Notes under the pieces: model-generated
Seen by the model: the letters and a program-made list of their open reading frames with translations, nothing else
Databases searched by the model: none
Told to the model about the DNA's origin: nothing
Assembly: GCA_002005505.1 (NCBI GenBank)
Contig: KV908480.1
Coordinates: forward strand, 236,704 to 258,526
Source: Botryococcus braunii
Taxonomy: Eukaryota; Chlorophyta; Trebouxiophyceae
Reading direction: 5' to 3'
DNA length: 21,823 nt
Shown here: positions 1-10,788 of the stretch, piece by piece
Numbering within the stretch: the first letter of the stretch is position 1
Layout of the letters: every line of letters begins with the position of its first letter
Position numbers and translations under genes: made by a program

Positions 1-18
1 CCGCCTCCCCACCCCCCT

Positions 19-66
<48 letters not shown>

Positions 67-130
67 TACTTCTACAAATGCACCCACAGAGAGGGACAGA
101 CAGATAGAGTGCAGGGGGGGGGGGAGAGAG

Positions 131-224
<94 letters not shown>

Positions 225-3213
225 AGCGGAACCGGGGCGGGGGGGGGGGGGGAGAGGGTATTTGAGGGGAGGTGTGAGAGGTACCTGGAGATGACACTGT
301 GGCATTCTGAAGGAGCTCCCCACGGCACAGGGTCCACAATCCTGGTCGGTCATGGCCCGGGACTGCTGCAGTACCTTGCCCAAACAGGCGTTCCAGCTCA
401 TTTCTCCCCATCAGGTGCATGGCCTCCCAGGTGACCTCCGAGGGTGTGCCGTTCTCGTTCCCGCCCGAGGGATCGCGAGCCCCCACCATGGCAGAACGGT
501 TGCTGTTCAAGGACCCAGGCAAGCCTCGCTCCCATGCGTGCACATCAGCGCCGGCTGGGGTATTCCCAGACGTCTTTCCAGTAGGACTGGGGTAACCAGG
601 CGAGTGGGTCCCTGGGGTACCAGGAACTGCGGAGTTCTTAGGCCCTGTTTTGCCCCCCAGCGACTTGCGGCTTACGTACACCCCCATTACGGCAGGAGAA
701 CCGGCAAGTGCGTGACCCAGATGGGCATCTGGGTGGGGGAGGCTGCTGCTGGGGGCTGCAGCCGGCTTCACCGCCACGTCAGACGGTCCCTGGAGACCAG
801 TATCTCCTGCTGGCGCAGCTTTGGGCAAGCTGCGAGGGGTAGTCCCTCCAGCAGCCTCCACTTGTGTGTTCGCGGACCTGTCAACGCCTTGTTCAACACT
901 GTTGGGGTTGCGGTCCGTAGGTCCCCCAGGGGCTCGGGAGGTTCCCAAGGGACTGGGGACAGCCGCAGGGGAGCCACCGTCGGGGAGGGATGGAACACTA
1001 TGGTCATCTGCAGAGGCAGCCGCAATGGCTCCAGTGGGACTGAGAGGAGGGTCGGGATCGCCATGGCCGGCCATGCCAGTCGCAGGGGCTCCGGAGGTCC
1101 TCAGGGGACTGGGTTGGCCAGGGAGCCTCTTTTCTGGAACAGGAGGTAGCGACAAAAGGGGGCTGCCTGCGGGTACAGGGCCGTGGAAGGCACTCAGCAG
1201 CGGTACAGGGGGGACCGGCTCTTCGGAAACCGGAGCGGGAGCTAGTGCGGGAGCGCTCTGGCCAGCCATGGGGGTACCGGTTTCCACGCTCCCCAGGAGA
1301 CCGCTTCTGGGGAGGGGAGGCAGAGATAGGAGGGCACTGCCCCCCGGAGGAGGAGCCCAGAAGTCGTGGAACGCGTCCCCGAGGATTCCAGACGTGGTGT
1401 CTTCATTGGGAGCATGAGCCGGGGATGGTGCGGGAGCATTTTGGCCTGCCCTGCCGTCGCCCAGGGGCCCCGGGAGCCCTGGAAGGCCTTTTTCCGGGAG
1501 CGGAGGTAAAGACAGGAGCGCACTGCCCTCTGGAACAAGACCCCAGAAATCGTGAAACACGCTCCCTGCTGGAGCTGAGGGAGCTTCTCCATCCCCAGGG
1601 TACCCAGGTGCGGGAGCGGGGGCAGGGGCGGGATGCTCTTCCCTGGGAGAGCCCAGGGACTGCACAGTCCCTGGGAGACCATGCGGCGGGAGGGGAGGCA
1701 GGGATGAGAGGGGGCTCCCTGCGGGTACAGGGCCCCAGAAATCGTGGAATGTACCGCTTCCGGCTGGTGCAGATGTGGCTTCCTCGGCTGGAGCAGAGGA
1801 AGAAGTTGGGGCGCTGTGGCTAATCAATTGAGACCGGGTCTGATCTACAAGGCCGGCCACGCCATTGCTAGGAAGGGGCGGCAGGGACAAAAGGGGGCTG
1901 TCTGCGGGTACAAGGCCCCAGAAGTCGTGGAATGTACCGCTTCCGGCTGGTACAGATGTGGCTTCTTGAGCCTGATCAGGAGCCGGAGAGGGCGTCTGGG
2001 CGCTGCTGCCTGCCCTTCGAGCCTCTGAGGGATCCCTGTGCCCGGGTTGGAGCTTGTCGGAAAGGGCGGGGAAAGACAAAAGGGGGCTACTAGCAGGCAC
2101 AGCGCCCCAAAAGTCATGAAACACACTGCCACTTGGTGCCAAGTCCGGGGAGCTTGGGGTATATAAAGGACTTTTGTTGTCCTCCGTTTCATGAAAATCA
2201 GCGACTGCCGGACCTGCCGCTGCAAGGGGTAAGGGGGAAGCTCTCAAAGCATCCCTCCCAGGTTCGATTCCCACCAGTGGAGCAGGCGCTTCTCCATCCA
2301 GTTTTTCACTGTCAGCTGGCGCAGGGACAGGGACGCTGGCGGGAGCTTGCGGTGGTGACGAATCATGATCGTGTGGGACTGCTGGGGCCCCATGTGCTGC
2401 TGAATCTGGTGGGTTGGCTTGGGACGTGGATGAGGAGATTGCAATTGTTGGCGCTCCCTGGACGAGCGCTCCAGTGCTGGGGCTTGGCTGCTGTGTGGCT
2501 GTGACACCATTACCTCCCTCCTCAACATCAAAAATCACATTTGGCACAGAAGGGCTCTCCGCGGTCATAGATGGTATGACCTCGATGGCTTCAGCGGGCA
2601 GGAAGGATGGGGATCCTGTGGGACTTAACGTACTCGAGGGGCTAGGTGCAGAAGGCAGGTGCACATCGAAAACTGGTGTGGCTCCCTGCCTGAGGGAGGA
2701 AGGCCCAGTTGGGGGAGCAGACAATGTTTGTGGGTTACTTCTGTTGGATGAAGCAGGAGCAGCAAGAGCGACAGCATCAGGTGTGGGCGCTTTGGCAGGG
2801 GCTCCCGTACTTTGCCCGCGCCCCCAACCAGAAGATTTCCCAGGCAAGAAGTCTGTGATATCACTTGCACCTGACATGGAAGCTGGATCGCTGGAAGGAG
2901 CCGTATCTGGGGTGAATGCTGGTGCATTCGTCCTTGCAGCTACATCTCTGCCGTGGGAGCGAGCTTTTAAGAGTTGGATGGAGCTGGCATCTGGGTTGGA
3001 CCCATGGATGCTGCCATCAGGAGTAATTGAAGGTAAGATGGTTGCAGGCACCAGAGTGAGGTTGAATGAAGGATTTGGGAGTTCGTCTTGGGCGTCGGGG
3101 GCAGCAGCAGTCCTGGCAAACCCCTGGGATAGGCATAAGCCTACTAACAAAATCAAAGCCGTGCAGGCGCCAACGCTGTGGTGAATGCACAGCGCCAAGC
3201 TGCCCATTTTCAT
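1..3213 (-). CDS. Secreted Pro/Ser/Ala-rich protein with six FHDFWG repeats, first exon, open at window edge
   Basis: On the minus strand an ATG at 3213 opens 1071 codons with no stop before the left edge; an in-frame TGA at 3280-3282 lies upstream. Residues 1-33 form a textbook signal peptide: MKMGSLALC, then a hydrophobic core ACTALILLVGLCLS, with likely cleavage after QGFA. The rest is rich in Pro, Ala, Ser and Gly, with AP, SP and PAPAPAPAP runs like arabinogalactan-type glycomodules and N-glycosylation sequons near residues 51, 157, 905 and 921. Six copies of a motif like FHDFWGLVPADSPLLSLPP begin at residues 365, 428, 489, 553, 615 and 676. Near residue 930 the composition changes (MHLMGRNELERLFGQ), perhaps the start of another domain. 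Good minus-strand donors occur at CAAG/gtactg (exon end 375) and CCAG/gtacct (exon end 285), both phase 1, so codons left of there, including the simple repeats, are probably intron. Family not recognised; a wall or matrix protein is inferred. Confidence 0.72.
21..62. repeat. (CA)n microsatellite
   Basis: Twenty-one uninterrupted CA units, in the probable intron of the left-hand minus-strand gene. Confidence 0.97.
115..252. repeat. (GA)n microsatellite flanked by G runs
   Basis: A G run at 115-124, then about 98 bases of GA with one slip at 134, then a short spacer and a second G run of about 12 ending near 252. Read on the minus strand this is a C/CT tract downstream of candidate splice donors at 285 and 375, so it is probably intronic although it stays open in frame. 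Confidence 0.95.
1118..2121 (-). repeat. In-frame tandem repeat encoding six FHDFWG units
   Basis: Units recur every 61-64 codons (183-192 nt). Each has a Phe-His-Asp-Phe-Trp core, then (L/P/A)VP(A/E)(G/D/S)S(P/A)LLSLPPLP, then a variable Pro/Gly/Ala spacer. Units 2 and 3 (about 1932 and 1749) are nearly identical in DNA around the core, pointing to recent duplication. Unit 5 reads FHDFWAPPP. Unit 6 (1188) has lost the DFW and reads FHGPVPAGSPLLSLPP. Confidence 0.8.
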
Positions 3214-3272
3214 GGAGCTGTAGAAGGCTCTGGTGAAGGACAATTGGTTGAGTGCCTTGTCTTGAAGCCCAT
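3210..3272 (-). other. Possible upstream ORF overlapping the start codon
   Basis: A minus-strand ATG at 3272 opens 20 codons and stops at TGA 3212-3210. That stop overlaps the ATG of the secreted-protein gene as ATGA. It matters only if transcription starts to the right of 3272, which the sequence does not show. Confidence 0.3.
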
Positions 3273-3282
3273 GCCGTCCTCA

Positions 3283-4869
3283 GCCACCCTGGATCCCATT
3301 ACACAGCAACCTTAGTTGGCCATAAAGTCAGTGAACTTAATAATTCTGTATTAGCCAGCTGCAAAGGATGTGCACCTTCTGCGCAACCTGTCCACCCTTC
3401 CTCGGCATCGTGAATGGTTCTTAGATTGCCATTTCCAGTATGTACGATCTCACAGTGGACTGTAATTATATTAAAACGGTTTCACTTATCGATACAGTCC
3501 TTTTTACCGTGCAAGAAGAACAAACACAGTTTGGTTGCTTTGACTCAACCCTGATCGTGGGGTCAAGCACACTTAGGGCAATTCCTTTCCTGGTCAGCGA
3601 CATGGGAATGACAAAATTCTCGACAACGTAAGGATTCAAAGTTTAAGCAAGGGAATAGACCTTCAAAGTTACAGGGTCTAAGCGGCGATGGCTTGCAGCT
3701 GTCTTCCGACACCCCAAATAGAACAGGCACGAGGCTATAGAAATCATCAGCTAGGGTGGAACTTCACCCAGACTAATTGAAGTTAGTGGTGTCGCCTCCT
3801 ATTATCGTACATCAAGTCGGCTTCCATGTGCTTCGGGTCTGTCATGGTCGCATTCAAAATTCGAGCAAGGCCGGATGAGTCAGGGGGCCCCCAGTCCACG
3901 CCATGTGTTCAACGACGGAGTCGTTAATCAGGCAGGAAGTCCGATTCGGGTTCCTCAGCAGGGAGACTGTTGTGAAGGGACTGGAACTAGAGTCCACTCC
4001 CCCAAATAAATAAGTACAATGGGTTTGCAGTTGGTCCGCAGAGTCATTAGACAGTTTCCCCCTCTGCCAAAAGCGTTAAATAGTCCCTAAGTAAGTATAT
4101 TTTCGTTGCGCAAACTGGAACTTTGCTGGTTTTAAGTATTGAACGTAGTATTGCGCAAGCAACCAAAGGCCCCCAAAATCTGAGTTCCTTCGCTTAGGCA
4201 CGCTCGAACCCACATGCTTTAAGCCCGGTCCCCCATCAGACAAATAGCATTGCCGGGCCCGACTGCCCAACCTCGCCTCTAAAAAGGAGTGAAGCCTCAA
4301 ACAAAGCCAGCCCACCACATTGAAAATGCATACTTACTAAACTGTAGCTCCAAATGTGGAACCGACAAGTGCTGAAAAGCCGTGATTCGCAACTTAACCT
4401 TGGAACTGCTACAACAGAGCCAACATCCGGTACCCCACCATCCCCCTCCACGCACGTTTCCTCCACTCCCAAACAAAGACTTTGCTTACTTTTAATTTAA
4501 AAGCAAATGCAAGCGGGCCCAAGACTGACCGGTTGTAGTTGTGCTACCCTTCTCTGCGGCTTACGTCTTCACCACTCCTGTATGTGCTCCAAGGCGCGAG
4601 ATTTTTTCGGGGCATTGAGATAAGCTTTTGGACTGAAGTAGCCCACGTAGACTACACGTGATGGTACTGCCAGGTCCGGGGAACGCCTTTCAAGGGGTAC
4701 AATCCACGGTTGAAAAATCGATTGTACTTGTTTATTTGGCGGAGTGAGTCGTAGCCCCGACCCCAGGTGTCTTTGCTATGTTCCCCTTTCAATACCCACA
4801 GGTCCTGCGACTAGCAGTCGACTTCGGATCATCTTGTACTTGCAGGGATTCACATTGGTAAAGCCAGTG
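3283..4869. other. Gene-poor stretch right of the secreted-protein gene
   Basis: No reading frame here has coding character: the longest frames are 60-80 codons and share no splice-consistent partners. The left end should contain the promoter and 5' UTR of the minus-strand gene, but I see no convincing TATA box or other element. Confidence 0.5.
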
Positions 4870-5085
<216 letters not shown>

Positions 5086-5109
5086 CTCCCTGTTCCTAAA
5101 TTATTACAG

Positions 5110-5216
5110 GGGCAACGGAAGCTGGCAGAAGAGAGGGATCCTCAGGGGGGAGAGGGCAATGAGGAAGCATGGATGCTGCACATCCGCCGAGAGGACACTC
5201 GCTACGATTTAATGGA
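5110..5216 (+). CDS. Candidate internal exon, unknown protein
   Basis: A pyrimidine-rich tract ending ATTACAG precedes a phase-0 open stretch reading GQRKLAEERDP, then EEAWMLHIRREDTRYDLM. The charged, codon-like composition fades after about 5216, and no strong donor follows; the end given is arbitrary, with weak GT sites near 5230. No partner exon was found and no family is recognised. It could belong to the membrane-protein exons further right, be a broken exon, or be chance. Confidence 0.22.
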
Positions 5217-5739
5217 TTGTTACACTACATATGTACATGCGTATGTGCCCCTGAAAGGAGACGGCATTACGCAAGGGAGAGGACGTCCCACCTGGGTGTG
5301 GGGAACAAGGGCTTTTCCCTTTGACCGCGATAATGCAAGATGTGCGGCGTTTTCAGCTTTCAGTGCCCATATGGCCTTATGCATACCATTTCAGAGTATT
5401 TATCCATTGCCAGTGGGATTAGAGCCCCTTCAAGCGACTTGCAACATCTGCTTTAGTAACGGGTGCAGCTGAACCAGTGCGGGGATGGGATGGTGAGCCA
5501 CTACTATTCCGAAATCAATGCGACTCTTGGGAAGTCATGGGACCATCAGACACTTTCTGTTTTGAACCCCCTCCCCCCCACCCCCCACCCTCCCCCCAGA
5601 AAAGTCATTTTGATGCTAGAAGTGGAAGTGAACCTCAATTCCACACCAGGAAGTTCCGATGAGGGAGTTTGAGAGAGCGTGCTTCAGTGCTACTGTCATT
5701 CAAACAGAAACGTACAAGCCTGCCTAGACGTCCGACCTT
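5217..5739. other. No recognisable gene
   Basis: Open frames here are short and without conserved character. A C-rich low-complexity patch lies at about 5570-5598. Confidence 0.4.
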
Positions 5740-5995
5740 TGGCACTGGCATTCATTATGCATGTGTCAGAGCTCACTTGTGTACTTGCGCTACCAAAACC
5801 TTATGACACGTAGATCTCCGCCCATTTGCATTGCCATTCACATGAAAAGTGTCAAGGCTCCCTTGACTACTTGCACTGCCAAAAATTATGACGACACAAA
5901 GATCTGCCCGTTCGCACGGGCGTCTCACATGTGAGTGTCAGGGCTCAGTCCTTTACTTGGCATTTCCATTAGTTGATGGCAGAAGGATCTCCACG
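5740..5995. repeat. Diverged 86-89 bp tandem repeat, three copies
   Basis: Three imperfect copies share GTGTCAGGGCTC-like blocks, ACTTGC(A/G)CT(A/G)CCAAAA blocks and a GATCT box near 5812, 5901 and 5987, giving the period. The third copy is the most diverged. Confidence 0.7.
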
Positions 5996-6020
5996 CGAAG
6001 TCCAGTTGCAGTGTGTTTGA

Positions 6021-6150
6021 TCAGTGCATGTTGAGGATGCACGTCATGTTTCACCGGTGCATGTTAAGGATGCCTTTCATATTTCACCGGTGCATGTTGA
6101 GGATGCCTTCTTTCATATTTCACCAGTGCATGTTGAGGATGCCTTTCAAG
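6021..6150. repeat. 33-36 bp tandem repeat, four copies
   Basis: Four copies of a unit with GTGCATGTTGAGGATGC followed by TTTCATATTTCACC. The third copy has an internal CTT insertion and the second reads TTAAGG. Confidence 0.85.
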
Positions 6151-7088
6151 CGGTGCGGACTTATGCTGGTAAACTAGATTAGGAGTGTAAAATTGTCATC
6201 GTGAGAAGTGGGGAGTAAGGTCCAACCGATGGCATGTTCCATGTACGTCACCGGCTGGCCTACGGATTGCATATGTCACTTTTGGTTTAGACTTGCCCCC
6301 TGTGTCCCGCAGTTCACCAAGCGCTCTCGCCGCAGTACAGACCCTGGACCGTTGGACGGCATTGTGGGTTGCGTTGCCCCACACGAGAATACGCACGTCG
6401 TTTAACTATTCTGGACAACTTCATGACCTTTATGTACCCACTAACAAGTGGAGAGGGCGGGTTCACGGCACCCAGCTCGGGTTATGAAAGCGCTAACTTC
6501 AGTCACGCGAAGCAAATGCCATAAGAAGCAGGGCATGATGAGTTCATGACTCCTAAGAAGCACGGCACTTGAAGTGAGCAACCTTAATCCATCGGTTATT
6601 GGGACTCGGTTCCACTCCCTTCTTATGCCACGGGCCCCCCCTCTGGCACCTTCGTCCGGCTGGATAAGTGGCCTCCAAAAGCGACCCGATGGACAAGTGA
6701 AGGTCAAGTTTCGGAGATGAAGGCTCTAAAACCGCACGTTCGCCAACTCCTCCAGTACTTAAGCCTGAGTTCTCGGCAACCTTCCACAGGCAAAACGCGT
6801 TTCCTGACGGCCGGCCACTTCAACCGAACCTTGTCCCTGTGATTCCATAGGGGTAGTCCTGTAACACAGACCACAGTTTCCAGTCCCTTCAAGACTCACC
6901 ATATGGATTTTATGTACAGTTCTGCACTGCTGAGGCTGTTTTGCCCGGAATCCAGAAGCAGCCACCTGGTGTTGTGGGTATCATGATCGAGCGGCAGCCT
7001 CAAATATACAAGATCCACGATCATGCAGATCAGCAGCATAGCTGCATTAATCCTTCCAGTCACAATCCAAAGAATTGATCCAATCGCC
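6151..7088. other. No supported gene
   Basis: Several 60-90 codon frames exist on both strands without coding features. A minus-strand frame at 6896-7174 contains a hydrophobic stretch and ends at a good donor (ATATG/gtgagtc), but it overlaps the plus-strand candidate exon at 7089 and has no partner exon. The arms CATGATCG and CGATCATG at about 6981-7026 form an 8-bp inverted repeat. Confidence 0.4.
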
Positions 7089-7213
7089 ATGGAGGAAGAA
7101 AAGGAGACAGCTTCGAGGCAACGGCCAGCGTCCCTACAAGTACGTACAGAGGCGTCAAGTCCATTTTCTAGCACGCCAGCATTTTCGTCTCATGACCAAC
7201 GACCCTACGCTTG
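7089..7213 (+). CDS. Candidate first exon, unknown (membrane?) protein
   Basis: An ATG at 7089 in good context (gccATGG) begins MEEEKETASRQRPASLQV and runs to DQRPYAW at a strong donor, CTTG/gtaagcc, ending in phase 2. Joined to the exon at 7811 in that phase, the next residues would be LSLIVYWTAALCVGLYG, a plausible membrane helix. That reading of 7811-7861 conflicts with the phase that best joins 7811 to 9657. Either the first-exon call is wrong, or an exon is missing between them. No family recognised. Confidence 0.3.
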
Positions 7214-7810
7214 GTAAGCCTATCTTAATGATCCTAAGCAGAACGCTGTGAGAATTCCTCTGGCATTGCCGTCCAAAACCGCGGGTGTGTTCCCTACGAC
7301 CAAAACTCTAGGGGAATTCGGGGAGAAACTCCCTATGCAGACCTTGCCACAGAATCATGATGTAGGTTGGAGCATACTTTCTGACTTTTGAAATAAAACA
7401 ATGAGGGGCTGGAGAAGCTGTGTCTGCGTTCTTTAAGAACGAGCGGACTTCAAGGGCGAATTTTCGGAAATTATGCAATCTGACTTGGGCTCATTATGAA
7501 ATAACAGAGAGTTTCCAGGTTTTCGGACATCTAGGATGCCCTACACCTTTTAAGAATCGTTGATGATATTGGGAACCACAATTTTTTAGTTGGTAACAAG
7601 TTGTTACATTATGGATTATGGATGAGTCTCCTAAGTTTGTTGTATTTAATAAAAGCATACTCAGACCCTGAAATGCGATACCATTGTCGATGATACTTAA
7701 AAAGTGAGATTTGCGCTTCAAAAAGTATGTGCGCTGCTGCTGCTGCTGTGCGCTTCTGTGCGCTTGTGAGTCCTCACAATGACATCGAAATCTTGGGGGT
7801 TTCTATCCAG

Positions 7811-7861
7811 GTTGTCACTGATTGTCTACTGGACAGCTGCACTTTGTGTGGGGCTGTATGG
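7811..7861 (+). CDS. Candidate internal exon of unknown membrane protein
   Basis: Fifty-one bases lie between an acceptor CTATCCAG and a strong donor TATGG/gtgagtc. In phase 0 it reads VVTDCLLDSCTLCGAVW, which runs in frame into the exon at 9657 (RPFGWLQGLHASMDK). In the phase set by the candidate exon at 7089 it reads LSLIVYWTAALCVGLYG, a membrane-helix-like stretch. I favour phase 0 because it extends a chain of consistent junctions, but this is not settled. The open frame also continues leftward from 7811 to 7727 through a short GCT repeat. Confidence 0.38.
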
Positions 7862-8026
7862 GTGAGTCCCCATTTGGTTTTTCCTTTTGGGATGTTGGGC
7901 CTTCCTATCCCTGCAGATTAAAAACATTAGTCGCGCTCCCCCACTACCCCCCGTGTCTCTCTCTCCCCCTCCCTCCCTCCCTCCCCCCCTCTCCCCCCCC
8001 CTTCTCTCTCCCCTAGATCATCCTCT

Positions 8027-8450
<424 letters not shown>

Positions 8451-8514
<64 letters not shown>

Positions 8515-8545
8515 CACGCATGCACGCATGCACGCACGCATGCGC
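8451..8545. repeat. (CA)n followed by (ATGCACGC)n
   Basis: Thirty-one CA units at 8451-8512, then an alternating purine-pyrimidine stretch of GCATGCAC-type units to about 8545. Both parts are of the kind that can adopt Z-DNA. Confidence 0.95.
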
Positions 8546-8598
8546 TGCACACACAGACAGGGGCACACACACCCATGCATGCTCGCTCTCTAGACACA

Positions 8599-8840
<242 letters not shown>

Positions 8841-8845
8841 AATGG

Positions 8846-9167
8846 GGGAATAACTGGCAAAAGGGGGCGGGCGGCAGGCTTCTAGTCTTTGATCAGGATG
8901 TGTCATCAACTACGACAGAGTGAGAAACAACACCACCAGTAGTGAGTTGTTTCCTGGGCTGGGCAGGCACTACCCACACAAGATTCCGGAGCACCGCCTA
9001 GTGCCAACAAGCCTGGCAAGCCATAACAAGTGGGCTCACGCCTCTTTGGCGCAGCGCTGGTCACTACCTTGCTTGCCCAGATACCCTACTGGCGGGCATG
9101 TGGGAAACGCGCACGACAGGAACGCGACTTCCATATTGGATCTCTGGTATGATCCCAATCGCACATC

Positions 9168-9172
<5 letters not shown>
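8846..9172. other. No supported gene; weak exon-like segment
   Basis: A segment between GCTTGCCCAG (acceptor ending 9080) and CTCTG/gtatga (donor at about 9147) is 66 bases long and open, but its phase does not link the neighbouring candidate exons. I leave it uncalled. Confidence 0.3.

Positions 9173-9243
<71 letters not shown>
9173..9243. repeat. T homopolymer, 71 bases
   Basis: An uninterrupted T run. It could be the poly-A tail of a retroposed sequence inserted on the minus strand, whose body would lie to the right; I did not identify such a body or target-site duplications. Confidence 0.97.
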
Positions 9244-9656
9244 CATGCTCGCTTGTGTCGAGGACAGTTTTGGGAGGGGGGAACTCTGCGTCTAGGTGCG
9301 AGTAATGTGTAGGGGCAGTATTGAGTGGTGGTGGTTGAAAAGTTCTTGGAACAGGGGAAGCATGTATATGGCTTCGACCTGAACATTCTTCATCACCAAG
9401 GGGGTGTTAAATCCGAGCTGGTCAGTGATGAAACGATTTGAAAAAGCCAGTCTGTGGGGGCTTCTATATTTTTTTTTGTCAAAGCCACTTGTTACCCACT
9501 CTGAATACTATGATACCGAAGTCAAGTACTCATAAGCAAGAAGCTGGTAGGTAGTGGCTGTACTGCCCACATGTCGTGGCAATACCTCACAGTTCCGAAG
9601 CAAAGGTCCACAGCCCACTCCACACACTCTCTGTTGGCGTGTTGCCTACTTTTCAG
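9244..9656. other. Probable intron, no other feature seen
   Basis: There is no coding-like frame. The right end has a good pyrimidine-rich acceptor context (CTCTCTGTTGGCGTG, then TTTTCAG) leading into the candidate exon at 9657. Confidence 0.45.
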
Positions 9657-9701
9657 CGTCCCTTTGGGTGGCTCCAAGGCTTACATGCGAGCATGGACAA
9701 G
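9657..9701 (+). CDS. Candidate exon of unknown membrane protein (RPFGWLQGLHASMDK)
   Basis: Forty-five bases lie between the acceptor CTACTTTTCAG and the strong donor GACAAG/gtatgt. In phase 0 they read RPFGWLQGLHASMDK and join in frame, across a 122-nt intron, to GLFAVANGVLETFLFLFVFD in the next exon. The pyrimidine tract, good donor, matching phases and protein-like joined sequence make this the best-supported pair in the middle of the window. Family not recognised. Confidence 0.5.
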
Positions 9702-9823
9702 GTATGTTTCATGGACTTTTCCCCCCACCCCCCCCTCCTTATTTTGAATGTTTTAAATATCACAGATGGTGAATACATCTATAAATTGGGCCCGCTTCTG
9801 ATCTGAACTGCGGTGGGGCCCAG

Positions 9824-10029
9824 GGGCTTTTTGCTGTTGCAAACGGTGTCTTGGAGACATTCCTCTTCCTCTTTGTATTCGATTCGGGGATCCTACTTGC
9901 AGATCGGCTGGAGGGCCTGGACTCCTTCAGGGAGACCCTGGGGTCCTACGGGATGCGATGCTTCGATTGCATGGATGATAAGTTCTACAGTTTGGCCTCC
10001 TTCGCGTGCGGCTGCTCGCTGCTCATCCT
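9824..10029 (+). CDS. Candidate exon of unknown multi-pass membrane protein
   Basis: After an acceptor GGGGCCCAG the phase-0 frame begins GLFAVANGVLETFLFLFVFD, a probable membrane helix. It continues through a polar loop (SGILLADRLEGLDSFRETLG, then MRCFDCMDDK) into a second hydrophobic segment FYSLASFACGCSLLIL. The frame has G/C-rich third positions, acidic and hydrophobic blocks in sensible places and no low complexity. The donor is uncertain: ATCCT/gtattg at 10029 keeps phase with the exon at 10789, while TTGTG/gtgcgg at 10037 is the alternative. A membrane protein is inferred only from hydrophobicity. Confidence 0.5.
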
Positions 10030-10088
10030 GTATTGTGGTGCGGCCCCTCACCCTCCCGCCCTGGCGAGCCGGACCCTGATGTCATCTG

Positions 10089-10114
10089 TTTTTTTTTTTT
10101 TTTTTTTTTTTTTT
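10089..10114. repeat. T homopolymer, 26 bases
   Basis: An uninterrupted T run, immediately followed by AAATATTTACATC and a tandem repeat block. The arrangement would fit a minus-strand poly-A tail, but no element body was recognised. Confidence 0.95.
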
Positions 10115-10123
10115 AAATATTTA

Positions 10124-10288
10124 CATCAACATGTCATGCACGACACGCTGTGTACAACATCAGCATGTTATGCACAACGTCATCTTGTGTACAGCACCAA
10201 CATGATATGCAGAACATCAGGTGGTCTACTACGTCAACATGTTATGCACAACATCATCTTGGGTACAGTATTAACATGTTTTGCACAA
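10124..10288. repeat. About 35-40 bp tandem repeat, four to five copies
   Basis: Diverged copies of CAACATGTTATGCACAAC followed by ATCATCTTGTGTACAGC-like sequence. The recurring ACATG(T/A)(T/C)ATGCA core sets the period. Confidence 0.8.
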
Positions 10289-10543
10289 TACAATCTCAGC
10301 CCCTCAACCACACAAGCAGGAGACCTCTCATGCCCTGACCTGCCTCCTTGCCTCTGCATTTCCCTTCCTGCCTTCCTTTTGATTTTGTCGTTCCCCTTGC
10401 CCCTAAGTTTCCCTTTCTGCTCGTCTTTCTACCCTTTCCCCTTCTCCGTGCATGCTGATCCCTGCCTCCTCACATGTCATCACATCTCTTTCCTGTAGGG
10501 TTGGCAGACGTCCATACGCCCACATGTTTTGGTCCCTCAACAG

Positions 10544-10546
<3 letters not shown>
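10289..10546. other. Pyrimidine-rich DNA, no gene seen
   Basis: A C/T-biased stretch (CCTGCCTCC, CCTTTCCCC and the like), probably intron. Confidence 0.4.

Positions 10547-10626
<80 letters not shown>
10547..10626. repeat. (CA)n microsatellite, 40 units
   Basis: Uninterrupted CA units following a CAGCAG. It probably lies in an intron between the candidate exons at 9824 and 10789. Confidence 0.97.
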
Positions 10627-10628
<2 letters not shown>

Positions 10629-10788
10629 GCCCCACACATGTACATGTGAAGGACCGCAGGTCGTGGACAGATGTAGTTAAAATGTGCATTGAACGGGCGT
10701 GATGGAGCGCAGGCTTCATTCATGCGACCTTCTGGAAGCTTCTGGTGTTTCCTCCACACGGGGGAATGAGCTGGCCGGGGCAACCCAG

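Noticed and set aside
352..1149. 265-codon plus-strand frame over the secreted-protein gene
   Set aside because: It lies opposite the minus-strand frame that has a signal peptide and periodic repeats. Its own sequence has no periodic motif beyond the shadow of that repeat.
2261..2271. Perfect tRNA B-box (GGTTCGATTCC)
   Set aside because: No acceptor, D or anticodon stems surround it, and it falls in the coding frame of the secreted protein (Gly-Ile-Glu-Pro).
4195..4250. tRNA-like GGGTTCGAGCG on the minus strand
   Set aside because: The T-arm does not pair and no D-arm is visible; a cloverleaf cannot be drawn.
6896..7174. Minus-strand 92-codon frame with a hydrophobic segment and a good donor
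   Set aside because: There is no convincing start or partner exon: the next possible acceptor gives a 41-nt intron into a weak frame. It also overlaps a plus-strand exon candidate.
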